A stretch of DNA of 64,000 nt, taken from Agriotes lineatus (Eukaryota; Arthropoda; Insecta; Coleoptera; Elateridae). This document shows, piece after piece, positions 1 through 10,779 of this stretch; within the stretch, counting starts at the first letter, position 1, and every line of letters starts with the position of its first letter. The notes under the pieces were generated by a model. The model was not told the DNA's origin. It saw nothing but the letters and a program-made list of their open reading frames with translations, and ran no database searches. The position numbers were made by a program, and so were the translations under genes. Location of the stretch: contig OW679195.1 of NCBI GenBank assembly GCA_940337035.1, forward strand, positions 171,712,015 to 171,776,014, read 5' to 3'.

Positions 1-1
1 A

Positions 2-475
2 ACCAATTATCCTGACAGCGACTTTATAAATTCTAGAGGTACTACAAAAATAGGAGATTTTAACAGAAGCTCCCAGGGTTACTGTGAAATAGACGTTCCC
101 AAAATAAAAGGTCCGGATTCACAACAGAGCAATCTTGCATTAGGAATGGGCATGGGAGAAATTCGTAAGTGCTGAATTACTATTGTTTTTTTTACATAAC
201 TTGTATTAATTATCAACACTCCATTCATTGCAGAAAAATCTCAATATGAATTAGAGAAACAAATCAAATTTATGGAAGACAGGCTAAGCAATCTCAGTTT
301 TAAGTTGTCTGAGACGCGAAAGTGCAATAAAAAGTTAAAGACTGATATAAACTTGACCAATAGCTTGCTGACTCAAGGGCTTAGCGAAAGTACTGAGAGC
401 ATGCACGCTGGAGAAAATTACTGTGACTCAAGTGCTAGTAGTTTACTGCAGAGTATCACAGAAAAATCTGAATAA
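2..475 (+). CDS. 3' end of a host gene (last two exons, partial)
   Basis: The frame starting at base 2 is open to 164, where a donor (C|GTAAGT) lies. A pyrimidine-rich tract ends in CAG at 231-233. Joining 164 to 234 keeps the frame (phase 1) and it continues to TAA at 473-475. The last exon encodes a charged, heptad-like stretch (ELEKQIKFMEDRLSNLSFKL and following) that suggests a short coiled coil, then a Ser/Glu-rich tail. An AATAAA at 471-476 overlaps the stop codon and could be a polyadenylation signal. I do not recognise the family; the rest of the gene lies upstream of the window. The clean intron and open frame set this apart from the transposon debris that follows. Splicing is inferred from consensus sites only. 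Confidence 0.75.
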
Positions 476-810
476 ATAGTAAATCATTGCTAGTAAATGT
501 ATTTATTTTGAGAAATAATGTTGAATTTTACATATAATTCCTACAGAAAACATTTTTTTTACTTTTCAGCTGATGATTATCAACAATATAATATCAAATG
601 AAAGTTATGTTCGTTTGTCTTAGAACTTGGTAGTTACTCTAATTATGGCCTGCTGAATTGTGTGATAAACGTCACTTTATACGGCCTGGGCAGTTTTCAA
701 AATCCACTGTTTTCATTTCTGAGAAAATGCCAATTACGGCCGATTTTTCAACACATGCCCACGTCGAGGTGTAAATGACAGCGACTGTCAAGACTAATAC
801 GTGTTTGAAA
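476..810. other. 3' flank of the host gene, no feature recognised
   Basis: AT-rich sequence after the stop codon. It probably holds the 3' UTR and then repeat-derived sequence. No convincing ORF or repeat border was seen. Confidence 0.4.
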
Positions 811-1275
811 TAGTTATTAACGACATAAGGCCATTAGTAAGCATTTAACAAACGAGGATCAATTTGTGGCCGAGGCCGTCAGGCCGAGGCTAATGAATTT
901 GTCCGAGTTAACGGCCGTATGTCGTTGAATATTTTTCATAACACCTACAAAAATTGAAATTTTAGAGCAATTTAAATGAAAAAGTTAAATAGTATTAGTA
1001 AGGGGTGTTAGAAAGCTCGTCTTATCAGAGTCACATATAAAAAAAAAATACGTTTGGCAATACTGAAATGTATTGTTGGTGACACTGTAAGTCTATGTCA
1101 AATTCGATATTAGTAGGTTAGGTTTTACGTCAGTTTTGACACAGACTGACGCAAAACCTAATCTGCTAACCTCGAATTTGACATAGACTTACAGTTTCAC
1201 TAACTTTACATTTTAGTACTGCCAATGTTAAAATGTTACTATTCTGTTATTTCTTAACGGCCTAGGCTGTTATAG
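811..1275 (+). repeat. Dispersed repeat, copy 1 (second copy at 37754-38416)
   Basis: From TAGTTATTAACGACATAAGG to the CCTAGG near 1263 this stretch matches 37754-38416 in order and orientation. Its first part is hairpin-like: GAGGATCAATTTG and a matching inverse around 897 flank a GGCCGAGGCCGTCAGGCCGA loop. A palindrome follows at 1054-1225. There is no coding capacity. This copy has the uninterrupted site (single CCTAG at 1261-1265) that carries an insertion in the other copy. Confidence 0.8.
1054..1225. repeat. Palindromic element, P family, complete copy
   Basis: The left arm begins TTGGCAATACTGAAATG and the right arm ends with its inverse near 1225. Both arms carry the P-family core GTCTATGTCAAATTCGA and GGTTAGGTTTT, meeting around a central GACACAGACTGACG. 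The same core occurs in many places in the window with different outer arms. It looks like a non-autonomous foldback or MITE, with no ORF. Confidence 0.8.
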
Positions 1276-1602
1276 ATATTAACGATACAAGTTTGATTGT
1301 GAGCATTTTAACCAAACGAGTTTGATTACCAAAACGAGGCGGTGAGCCGAGTTTTGCGGCAATCGTACGAGTTTCGTTATGTGCCATAAGCAAACGTGTA
1401 TTGTTCAACATTTTATCTTCATCAATAAACTCGAGCTCGATGTATTTTCTTATATAAAAAGAGTGCGGTAATATCTATCCAATCATACGAGTTTCATTAT
1501 TTGCCACAAGCAAACGTGTATTGTTCAATATTTTATCTTCATCAATAAACTCTGGCTCGATGTATTTTTTTATATAAAAAAAGTGTGCGGTAATATTCAT
1601 TA
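1264..1602 (+). repeat. Repeat with a 120-bp tandem duplication
   Basis: Two units beginning AATCGTACGAGTTTCGTTAT (1361) and AATCATACGAGTTTCATTAT (1481) are about 120 bp apart and similar throughout, including TTTTATCTTCATCAATAAAC. Upstream is a hairpin-like stretch with a GAGGCGGTGAGCCGAG loop near 1335. An inverted, diverged copy lies at about 55500-55795. Confidence 0.7.
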
Positions 1603-1910
1603 CTGCAATAAATAGTGAAGTTCAACAATTGAAAAGAAATTACTTACCGTTTTTATGGTGTTTAATGAATGACATATAGTAACAAATATGTATTTATAAT
1701 TAATTCGCACATTCATAAATTTAAATGACATTGACAGATAGAAAGTAGACATTTGATTTTTGAAGTAAGGTTTTATGAAAACAGAAAGCAATCAATTTTC
1801 AGATAACAACAATGGTCATTGTAAATGTGAGATCCCAACCTATTAGAAGTACTTGTGTTCTACTGGAGCTAGTGATATTTCGTAATACCAATGATTAATA
1901 ATTTGGTAAA
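1603..1910. other. No feature recognised
   Basis: AT-rich sequence; a 63-codon open frame on the minus strand has no recognisable similarity. Confidence 0.3.
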
Positions 1911-2111
1911 AATTCAGAATACGGTCCGGTCGTATTTTTTCTCTAAAAAAAAATTCATCAAAACCTAACAACTAACCTAAACCGCTAACCTGAGAGCCGA
2001 GAGCTCAACAAGATTGCTTTAAACATTGCGAGACGATAGCGGCACCCACAACATGTTTACATACTCCCCTCTCAGCGCATGCGCAATAGACCTGACCGTA
2101 TACTGAATTTG
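1911..2111. mobile_element. MITE-like element, Q family, copy 1 (diverged)
   Basis: It starts AATTCAGAATACGGTCCGGT and ends with the approximate inverse CCTGACCGTATACTGAATTT. The interior (CCTAACAACTAACCTAAACC, then GAGACGATAGCGGCACCCAC) matches the copy at 3589-3778. No ORF. Confidence 0.65.
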
Positions 2112-2496
2112 ACCCAATAATTTAATAAAAAGGACATATGAATTACATGAATTCGTTTTAAAAAGAGATTTTTTTAAATAAAACTAAATCAAATGCGATT
2201 GCTAGTAGCATAAGAAATATTTTTTATAAAATAAAACCATTTACATGCATAAATACCATTGCAACATACAACAATTATAACATAGAAGGCGCCGCATTGT
2301 GGAGCCTTAATAGCCTTCATTGAATTGGCGCGTTAATCAAATCACTGAAGTGAAAATTATGATGTTTGATTTTATTTTCATTGAGATAGATATATAAATA
2401 TACAATAATCACTAATTAAGTGGTGGCCGTGATTGCGCACTGGCTGCGGTTGTGGTTTTTCTACGAAGTCGTGATTCCGGGCTAGATGAGACGGTC
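2112..2496. other. No feature recognised
   Basis: AT-rich sequence. The stretch at about 2433-2496 may be a degenerate outward continuation of the inverted repeat that follows. Confidence 0.3.
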
Positions 2497-2876
2497 CAGA
2501 GCCAGTAGATATAGAGAGTACCGCCATTCTTTGATCCGTGAAAATGCCGCCATCGGCGCCATTTTTGTTCCCATCAGCAATGACTGATTGAGTTATGTCT
2601 ACATTTTTACTTGAAATTGGCAAGACTGTAAGTCTATGTCAAATTCGAGGTTATCAGGTTATGTTTTCCATCAGTTTGTGTCAAATAACAAACAAAACCT
2701 AACCTATTAACCTCGAATTTGACACAGACTTACAGTCTTGCCAATTTTAAGTAAAATTTCGGATTGCCAATAAATGTCACGTTGACGGAATTGTGTTACA
2801 AACCTCAAAGTGACGCATATGACAAAGGATCAAACATGGCGGACGTGGCGGTACTCTTCTATATCTACTGGCTCTG
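2497..2876. repeat. Nested inverted repeat (outer arms)
   Basis: CAGAGCCAGTAGATATAGAG at 2497 is repeated in inverse at the end of 2827-2876, both followed inward by ACCGCCA...TTTGATCC. Inside lies a complete P-family palindrome. The right arm carries about 9 extra bases, so it is a diverged palindrome within which a second palindrome sits. Confidence 0.75.
2604..2757. repeat. Palindromic element, P family, with variant outer arms
   Basis: The core GTCTATGTCAAATTCGAGGT and its inverse flank a short centre. The outer arms (TTTTTACTTGAAATTGGCAA and its inverse) differ from the arms at 1054-1225, while the core is the same. Confidence 0.8.
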
Positions 2877-3540
2877 AGGCGGTCAACCACAGTGCGCTAC
2901 CTAGAAAGAGAAAAATATATATAAAATCCCGAGGGCCTGGACGTGGTGGTTACGGTCGTGACCAACGGGTCGGCCTCCTGGAGGATGCATAAGGATAAGC
3001 ATAATGCCGGGCGTTAAGAGGTTCAACCTGGACGGGACTGTAAAGCTCGTGACTGCCGAGGGTGCTGCAGGTGCGTAATGCGCGGCGAACGAATGGTTCG
3101 GCCTGAACTGGAGTAATGAGGAGACGAAACTTGGTTCGATCTTCGACTGCAGGGGAAGCTTCAGGGCAACCACAAGAAGTGCAACTGCCGAGGATGCTGC
3201 AGATGAGTAGTGCCTGCGAGCGAGAAGTTGGACCTGAACAGCGCTATTGCGGACGCGAAACTTTATCGCGAGTCTAAGGTTCTACTGTAGTCTATGCGAA
3301 CTTAAAGAGATTTGGCTACAAAGAAGGTGGTCAGGCCCTTAAACGAAAGAGTTGGCTAAGCCTGGAGAACTTGCCTGTCAACCCTCTTAGGTGGACAGAA
3401 ATGGTTCGGCCTAGAGTGCTTGTCTCCCGAGCTGTCGGCGAACGGAAATAGTTCGGCCGGAGAACTTGTCTCCAATGCTCTAGCGAACAGGTAGGGTTCG
3501 GCCCAAGAGTTTATCTGAATTTTGCTGCCGATTCTAGCAC
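2877..3540. repeat. GC-rich degenerate tandem repeat
   Basis: This block is clearly richer in G+C than its surroundings. ACTGCCGAGG-TGCTGCAG recurs at 3052 and 3184 (about 132 bp apart), and GGTTCGGCC-like motifs recur near 3095, 3402, 3450 and 3487. No long frame is maintained on either strand. It could be a decayed satellite or a repeat-rich part of an old element; I do not recognise it. Confidence 0.5.
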
Positions 3541-3588
3541 TATAAAATCACTTTAAGTTCAATTTGCTATGTTTCATTTTATGGTAAA

Positions 3589-3778
3589 AGTTCAGTATAC
3601 GGTCCGGTCGTATTTTTTTCTCTAAAAAAACTTCTTCAAGACCCAACAACTAACCTAAACCGCTAACCTGAACCGCCGAGAGCCCAACAACATTGCTTTA
3701 AACATTACGAGACGATAGCGGCACCCACAACATTTTTACATTCAGAGAAAAAAATACGACCGGACCGTATACTGAATT
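3589..3778. mobile_element. MITE-like element, Q family, copy 2 (intact TIRs)
   Basis: About 35-bp terminal inverted repeats with one mismatch: TTCAGTATACGGTCCGGTCG... at 3590 and its inverse ending at 3778. Total length 190 bp, no ORF. The interior is shared with 1911-2111. No clear target duplication was seen. Confidence 0.75.
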
Positions 3779-3861
3779 GGACTCGTAAAAATTTGGTGGT
3801 CGTTCCGGTTTACTGCGCATGCGCAAAAATGTAACGTTGAACATACAAATGTAACGTTGAA

Positions 3862-3962
3862 CATACTCCCTTCTCGTATTTTTCTCTGAAAAAAATTCAT
3901 CAAGACCTAACAACTAACCTAAATCGCCAACCAAAACTACCGCCGAGAACGCAACAACATTG
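3862..3962. repeat. Q family fragment
   Basis: TCGTATTTTTCTCTGAAAAA followed by AGACCTAACAACTAACCTAA matches the left half of the Q family. The right half is missing. Confidence 0.6.
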
Positions 3963-5080
3963 TGTTTTTTATTAAATTTAGCTATAAGTTTTTCCAGGGG
4001 CCAAGCAGAATTATTTGATGTACATCATGTTGTAGCAGACCTAAATCCGTGCATTTTGACATCAAACATGACCCCGTCGTGTATCAGGTAACGTTTCTAG
4101 ATTATTACCGTTGGTCAGCGACAGACATCGTGGCGTCATTCAACTGTTTCATTTGCTTCGAGCAGCTGGTGGTTTTATTGTTGTTCGGCTTAAATGCAGA
4201 CAGCGCGACGGTACTCTAACGTAATAAGTTCATATCAATTAAAATCAGAATTAAAATCAATTAAACGAAGATACATTCCAAAGCCATATCGGTGGTTTAT
4301 TATAAGTTAACCAGTCACCGCGTACTGCAGACTTTTAGTGGTTGTACATCCTAAATCTGGGTATCCTTACTCTTAATTCAAATGGGTTAGGCCATGCACG
4401 TTAAACTAAGGGTCTCTCATATTAGTACATTTGTGTTGTGATGAGGACCGCACACGGCAACTAATTGAAGTCATCTAATAAAAATTATTGCATAATTTCC
4501 GTAATGTGTGGTTTCCCGTAATCAGTGGCGACATTATGGCTGAACATGGGGGTCTTGTCCATGCAGCAATTCTGCCATGTGCTCTCATTACGTCAGCTTT
4601 GTGATTCTCACGCCTCGTTGCCTCTAGCGTCTCCGCTGCCAGCTGCGTTTTGCGTCACACGGGGATTTCCCTTCGTCGACCTACGATGAGCCGTCTTGTT
4701 GTAAGGTAGCCAAGAACGATATTCAAAATTCTAAATTACCTATATTACTTCAATTAACAGATTTTGCGAATCACTCCAGTGGCCTTTGTGCGGCTCGCGG
4801 GCCTCATGTTTGACATGCCTAAGTTAGGCCATAGTCTTTCGTTAGATCTTATTCAGAGTATGCCCAAAGATAGTTCACAGACCCATATTTAATGTGCCAG
4901 AAGCAGCCTATCATAAGAGACAGAAGAAGAAAGAAACTATTAGGAAAACATATATGACATGTTTTTGTCCTTGAGCATACAATTCGTTGTCTTGTTAGAT
5001 TTTCTAATAGCCTATGTTAGTTTATAATGACTTTCCAATAGTTGTATGATTATTATCAGACATTTATAATGTTGGCTCGT
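3963..5080. other. No gene recognised
   Basis: Mixed-composition sequence, including a somewhat GC-richer piece around 4510-4700. No maintained frame, terminal repeat or known motif was found. Confidence 0.3.
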
Positions 5081-5455
5081 GTATAATATTATTTTTCTAC
5101 GACCACCACTAAAAGTAGGCCTTTTTAGCGCTAGCTTTTTTCACTAAAAGTGACGTTTTATAATTTAGCGTGTTTAAGAGAGATCAGCTATTTACTTTTA
5201 GCACATGTGTTATAAAGTGAAGTGAGGTTATAAAACTACAATTTCGAACTGGAAGTGAGATTGTAAAGCTATTCTAGTTACTTCTTGCGTTAGCGGATTA
5301 ATAACAGTAAAATTAAGGTCGTAGAAAAAATATTGTATGCTAACTCGTGCTAAAAGTGTTATTGCACTCGACATGTTATGAAACTCAGCCTTCGGCTTCG
5401 TTTCATAATTTTCATGTCTCGTGCATAAACATCAACTTTTAGCACTTGTTGCATA
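5080..5455. repeat. Hairpin module A and its flank
   Basis: GTGCTAAAAGTG at 5347 pairs with its inverse ending at 5445. Inside, TTATGAAAC pairs with GTTTCATAA, and the tip is AGCCTTCGGCTTCG. The left flank CGTAGAAAAAATATTGTATG resembles the CGTAGAAAAAATAGCGTATG border of the module at 43196. The right border is less clear. It belongs, with lower certainty, to the hairpin group seen at 22427, 39291 and 40211. Confidence 0.5.
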
Positions 5456-6140
5456 AATGGCTATTATCTCTGAAGAACTGCAATAAGATTTTGTTTAAGT
5501 ATATGAACATATAAACCGTTCAATAGTTATTTTCCAGATAGGAGGCCATGTTAGGGTGATGAATTTCACCCTGTAAATATGCTGTCAGTCATTAACAAAA
5601 GTTAGGTTATGCTCATTTTATATAAAATGATAATTTTATGTTAATGTACAAAACGTGGTTGCCAGATTTGGTTTTGGATTTTGTGCCACTTTTAGTATTG
5701 GTTAAGATAAATTTCATGAAAGACAAATTGCTGATTCTGAATACGTTTCATACTTTGTTGAGTAGGCATAATGGTATAATGAAAGTAGTTTTTTTATTAT
5801 TATAAATTGTATACAAAAATATTTAAATATTACAATTTACTGCACTCAATTACCTTAAAAAAATATAGGACCTATAACAGTGGCGTAACAAGACGGTTTG
5901 GCGCCGGTGTGCAAGAATAAATGATAGCCGCTGTAGACAAGAAGTTTCAGAAAAAAGAGGGAAGGGGGGGGGGGGTAATTTTTGGTCGTGCAACACTTTC
6001 AATTGAAAAGAAAATTAATAAGCTCTTTTCTTAACATGAAAGGTTACTTACTGCAAAATAAAACACATTTAGATGTTTGAATATTTTATTAAATATAACA
6101 TAATAATCATAATAATAATAACAATAATCCCATTATTCCC
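5456..6140. other. No gene recognised; G-homopolymer present
   Basis: AT-rich, with a run of 13-14 G near 5966. TTAGGGTGATGAATTTCACCCTG near 5553 is a small inverted repeat. Nothing else is recognisable. Confidence 0.3.
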
Positions 6141-6149
6141 TATTGGGAC

Positions 6150-6540
6150 ATAGGGTATATTTGCTCCAGTTGTCATTTTCCTTTGCTATTTGGCTCAGTT
6201 GTGCTATAGTCTTTTCTGTCTCTTGTTTTACAGTTCTCCTCCACGGTTTTCGCGGGCGTCCTCTGTTTCTGAATCCCTATCTGGGTCCCAATCAAAACTT
6301 CTCTGCAAATTTTAGTTTCATTTTTTCGCAAAGTATGCCCTAACCATCCATATTTTCTTCTCCTAATTTCTATATTAATGTCCACCTGATTTGTTCGGTC
6401 CCAAATATCTTTGTACTAAATAATGACTTGCCAACAAACACCTATTTACTTACACCTGCAATTCCTGCTTTACCAGTTCTGTAACCGTCCACGTTTCCGA
6501 CCCATAAAGTAGAACAGGTTTTACCATTAAATCAAACACT
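6150..6540 (-). pseudogene. LINE fragment, C-terminal end of ORF2
   Basis: The minus frame at 6385-6173 reads RRRKYGWLGHTLRKNE, the W-x-GH-x-x-R signature near the C-terminus of many non-LTR retrotransposon ORF2 proteins. Upstream, around 6490-6525, another minus frame gives VLLYGSETW, which in these proteins lies just after the reverse transcriptase domain. The pieces are in different frames, and RT and endonuclease are absent, so this is a 5'-truncated, decayed copy. The exact LINE clade cannot be set from so little. Confidence 0.7.
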
Positions 6541-6660
6541 CGCAAAATATAACATGAAACATAAAAATACATATGAAAATACAAAAACAAAAACCACGTA
6601 AAAGGAATACAAATTTAAATAATTCACAAGAAAAATAAAACTTATCTTTATATATATAAT

Positions 6661-7520
6661 TCTTCTGTACGTGTGTATGTGACTGAACTCCTCCTAAACG
6701 GCTGGACCGATTTTGATGAAATTTTTTGTGTGTGTTTGAGTGGGTCCCTGGATGGTTTAGATTCACAATTGGATCCGGTAGGTGGCGCTGCAATCGGGTT
6801 GTTAATTTTTTTTTGACAAATTTTTCTTTTTAAAATTTTTTAAAGATTTCTCGCATATCATAACATATAACCCCAAAATTTCACCCCCCACCGCCCCCAA
6901 TATTTTTTAAAATGAAAAAAGGTCGAAAATTAGAAAATCGAAAAAACCTTTGCTGAACCTGCTAATAGCAGGCAAACCAACGTTCGGACAGGACAACGTC
7001 TGTCGGGTCCCCCAAAATTTTACCCCCCCCCCCTCCCCCCACCAATATGTTGATATAGTAGGGTCTATTAGAGATGACGTAAGGCCCAGGTGGTTGAGCT
7101 CCGCAATACACCTGCATATTATACGTATAAAACGTTTGTGAGTCACAGAGGGCGTAAATTTTCAATCCATACTTGGCCGGCTTTTGAGCCATATCTTTAT
7201 ATATCGAGAGATCCAAAAAAACTGTTCCTCAGCGGGCTGTGGAAATTCAACGTATGAATAATATGTTGGTGACACTGTACGTCAATGTCAAATTCGAGGT
7301 TAGCAGGTTAGGATTTGCGTCATTTTGTGTCAAAACTGACGGAAAACCTAACCCAATCGATATGGGTGTCGTTATTGAGGTTTTTTGGGACGTTGATTGC
7401 GAAAATGGCATTTACTCCAAGACGATGGACATGACATAAAATTAAAACTCTATAGTGGTGAAACGGGGTTTCAGAGACAAATTATTTTTGGACAGAACAA
7501 CGTTTGCCGGGCCAGCTAGT
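6661..7520 (+). mobile_element. Non-autonomous Helitron-like element
   Basis: The 5' part (TCTTCTGTACGTGTGTATGT, then CTCCTCCTAAACGGCTGGAC) and the 3' end (ACAACGTTTGCCGGGCCAGC followed by CTAGT and then T) resemble widespread insect Helitron-like sequences, which characteristically end CTRRT and insert before T. There is no Rep/helicase coding. The motif GGACAACGTCTGTCGGGTC recurs inside near 6988, so two copies may be fused or nested. A half P-family palindrome lies inside at 7200-7348. The 5' border is uncertain; the expected A before TC is not present. Confidence 0.5.
7200..7348 (+). repeat. Half of a P-family palindrome
   Basis: TATCGAGAGATCCAAAAAAA, then CTCAGCGGGCTGTGGAAATT and the P core match the left arm of the complete element at 38757-39028. 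The sequence runs through the centre and then breaks off at AACCTAACCC, so the right arm is lost. Confidence 0.7.
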
Positions 7521-8289
7521 TTAATATATATTTGGAAAATTAATTTCAAACCAAACAAGACTGAATTCCAAATTTGTAGTTTGATGTCCCAATTTTTGTC
7601 AATCATACCTCTTTTTAACTCAATCCAGGGACATACTATATATCGGGTACGAAATCAGTCACCGCAGTCGAATCAGCAGAGCCAAATTTGGACTACTTGG
7701 TGAAGGCCACTATAGAAAGAATCTACGATTAAATAGCAAGAAAAAGAGTATCTTATTACAAAAAACTAAAAGAAACAAGGGAAGTACTGCCCGCACGACG
7801 AAAGTGCGATTGTACATTCGGTAGTGATCGGCATCGTAATAACACCCAAATACATTACCAAAGGGCGTAGAATTTACCTTATGCTGATTAGTAAATTCTT
7901 TGAAATTTTCTGAAACGTGTCGGTGCTTTGAAGTAATGGCAATTTCAAAAAAACTACTTAAAACGAAAATAATGCCGTAGTAAGTTAATGAACAACATTT
8001 TGTAACAGATGCTACTGGTACCAGCTGTCGACCCCGTTGAAAAATGTCAAAATAAACATGTGCGCAGTCGACCTTCAGGCAAACTCTCGTGCAATCTGTA
8101 CAAGTGTACATTGTGAACATTTAAAAAAAAATCAGAAAGAAGGCAATCCAAACAGAGAATGCAACAAATACCAAAAAGTACTAAAAGACAAAAATCGGGC
8201 TTATAATAAATGAATAAATTCAAATTTATGTGTTATTATTATCAAAGTTTATAAACTAAAGCAAAGAATAACTTTACAATAAAACTAGG
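7521..8289. other. No gene recognised
   Basis: Contains an open minus frame of about 136 codons (8120-7710) without recognisable domains and with AT-driven hydrophobic composition. I treat it as chance. Confidence 0.3.
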
Positions 8290-8850
8290 AGACAACAGAT
8301 AAAGTACTAATTTTTCACACTTGGCTGAGAGATAATAACAACAATAAAGAGATCCAAGCAGGTAGCAAAAGGAAATGGAATGATAGGACCTCTGGGATCA
8401 GCAATAGACTCCAAAATACTATCAATCGAGTCAAAAGAACACACATGCAACACGGTAATAAGACCTACAGTGAAATCTAGAGTCCAAAAAAGAACATGCA
8501 GTAGAATATTGAAAGGTGGAAATGGAAAGTACGGAGAAAGATGTATGGTGAAGGGAAAACAAGTGGAATGAAGAAATGTATCTACACTACAATCAATTAG
8601 TGATTATGATCAAAATCGACCAACAGCACTTAAGACAATGTGGAAAGATCAACTTCAGAGGGGGTAACCAAAACAGTATTGCGAGATGAATCAATAGAGA
8701 TAAGAAGAAAACAAGGGCCCATTAAAGGATGCTTAAAGGCAAGGGAAGATGAGTTAAGAACATTCGCGATAAGAAAGGATCACTCAGAACCAACAAGAAT
8801 AGATATCATCAAACAGGTCCTGGTCTGTCAAGGCCTGCGCAGTGTATAAA
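8290..8850 (+). pseudogene. Decayed LINE fragment
   Basis: The plus frame at about 8380 contains a decayed LGSxIxSK stretch followed by CNTVIRPTV, similar to the (K)TVIRPxxxYG segment after the RT domain of RTE/Jockey-type LINEs. Another plus frame near 8640-8850 is charged and may be its continuation. No catalytic motif is present. Confidence 0.45.
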
Positions 8851-8856
8851 TATATA

Positions 8857-10300
8857 CTGCTCCACAAATGAACTGGACCACCCATAAAAATTGTATTTAT
8901 TACATTACGTCATAAAATTGGAATGGTGGCTTGGCTTATTGTATTTTTACAAGCCCCACAGTTAGTTGCTTCATAATTATGTAAAAGCTAATAACATTGA
9001 GACGGCTTTTATTTAATTAAGTAATATTACCTCTACTATTTTCTTTCAAATTAACTGATTTAATTTGAAATTTTATATATTATTCTGTTTAATAAATGTA
9101 ATGCATTTGAGACTCTTAAAAGGGGTGGTTCGTTAATCTAGTTGTCTGTTCTTTGATATTCTAATTTTATAATGACTTTTAATTATTGACTGCTGGTAAA
9201 TGTCAGTTTGACTTTAAACAACTATCAAACAATAATCAAACCAAAAATGACAAATATTCTTTCTACTCACAAATCAATGACTCAATTCACTAAAGTAAGT
9301 ACTGCGTTATATTTATTTCACTCATTTAATTGTTTTTTTTTATTAAATATTCTTCTATAGAACGAATTAAAACCAACCTGAATTCCTTTTATTTTCACAG
9401 CTAGTCACCTCAAAACACTACTGCTCCTGACGTTCACAGCTCAACTTATTGACAGACTAGCCTCGATGTTCCTCCAACCGTCCAACAAACTTCAACCTGT
9501 TAAAACCCTGGCTGCTTGCAGAAATGGTCCTGTTCCTTACACTCTTGTATGCTACTGTCAACCTAACAGCTTCCTGGTAAGTTCCCACTAATAGATGGTA
9601 CCCAAACTAATCTTCTATTTTCCCCAGCTCCTACTTTGTAAGAATCGACCAAATAGAACAATCCAAATCAATCAGTCACATCAGCAACTCCCGTCAAATG
9701 ATCGACTCGTCCTCCATACAATCACCAAATCCAGTAATTAATATAATTATTCCTTGTATGTGTTAAATAATCCAATTCCATTTAAATATTATTATTTACT
9801 TCTTACTTGTATCTAATCAAACCATATTCCATAATCTCTTGAATAACTGTATCCTTATTTTATTTCATAATTATATTTCCACTTATTTTTCACCTCGCAG
9901 ATTTGTTAATACCTTTTTATTTGTATTATACCCAATTCATACAAATAAAGGCAGGCTTTCAAGTTTTTATTAATTCAAAAGCAGATTTCCAAAATATGTC
10001 TACATACTTTTTGTTTGTTATTTTAACTACTATTCAAACAAAATTACTTTATGCTAGTTACAATTATTACTACATTCTTTTAAAATTTAATAATCTGATT
10101 TATACCTACTACTTTCTATATTCTAATAGCCAGCATATTTGTCACATGTAACATTAGCTTATTTTTCAATATTAACTTCCACCACCATGATTGTGACACA
10201 ATCATGAAAGGTTACTAAAAATGCCTTGACTGCCCTTTTGGAAAATATTTTCAAAAATTGCACCAATATAAGCAAATGGTCCAGTTCATTTGTGGAGCAG
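8857..10300. mobile_element. TA-flanked TIR transposon, non-autonomous, 1,444 bp
   Basis: A perfect 24-bp terminal inverted repeat begins CTGCTCCACAAATGAACTGG at 8857 and ends with its exact inverse at 10300. Both sides are bordered by TA, as for Tc1/mariner-like insertions. No transposase frame is present. The interior holds consensus splice sites around a small open frame (see 9403-9744), so it may be a non-autonomous element carrying captured exons. The superfamily is inferred from the TA duplication only. Confidence 0.75.
9403..9744 (+). other. Possible spliced open frame inside the TIR element
   Basis: TTTTATTTTCACAG ends at 9400 and a CTG|GTAAGT donor lies at 9576/9577. A TTTTCCCCAG acceptor ends at 9627. 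The frame beginning at 9403 is open for 58 codons to the donor and, joined to 9628, stays open for about 38 more to TAA near 9744. An upstream ATG exon (9247-9294) also ends exactly at a GTAAGT donor, but joining it to 9401 runs into a stop after nine codons. The predicted peptide is unfamiliar. It could be captured host exons or chance. Confidence 0.3.
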
Positions 10301-10302
10301 TA

Positions 10303-10779
10303 GGTATATATTTTATCCCTATCAAACTAATAATTCCAGGGTTGTCAAAAACTCAGGTTTTGAAAAATTACCTGCCCACTGGGTTTTTTCAGGTTTTAGA
10401 TAAATTCAGTTTTTTGAATTTTGGTAAAATCTGAATGAATATTAATTTTTATTTTTAGAGAAAAAGTGGATACTTGGGTAACTTGTAATTTACCTACAGA
10501 ATACAAGTAAACATTTTTTAAATATGTAAATCATGTAAATAGAGTTATGCATATAAAACTGCGAGGCAGTAACCAACAACGGGTTAATAAACAATATAGT
10601 AAATAATTGGGACTCACTCTTCAGGGCAGCAATTCAAAAGAAAACTTTTTATACAAGCCAATATTTTGGAAAGCTCTATTCCTTTTTCAAGACAACTACA
10701 ATAAGGTTTACAGTTGTAGAGAATTACAGCAAAAATAATGTGCTCTACTTACGAAAAATTGAGGTTAGTACTTTATAAT
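10303..10779. other. No gene recognised
   Basis: AT-rich flank with repeated CAGGTTTT words near 10350-10395. No domain or inverted repeat border was seen. Confidence 0.3.

Noticed and set aside
1081..1160. Telomere-like GGTTAGG/CCTAACC words
   Set aside because: The TTAGG-like words occur once per palindrome arm and are not in tandem, so they are part of the P family rather than telomeric DNA.
7710..8120. 136-codon open frame on the minus strand
   Set aside because: No recognisable domain; hydrophobic, Cys/Phe-rich composition typical of chance frames in AT-rich DNA; no splice or start context.
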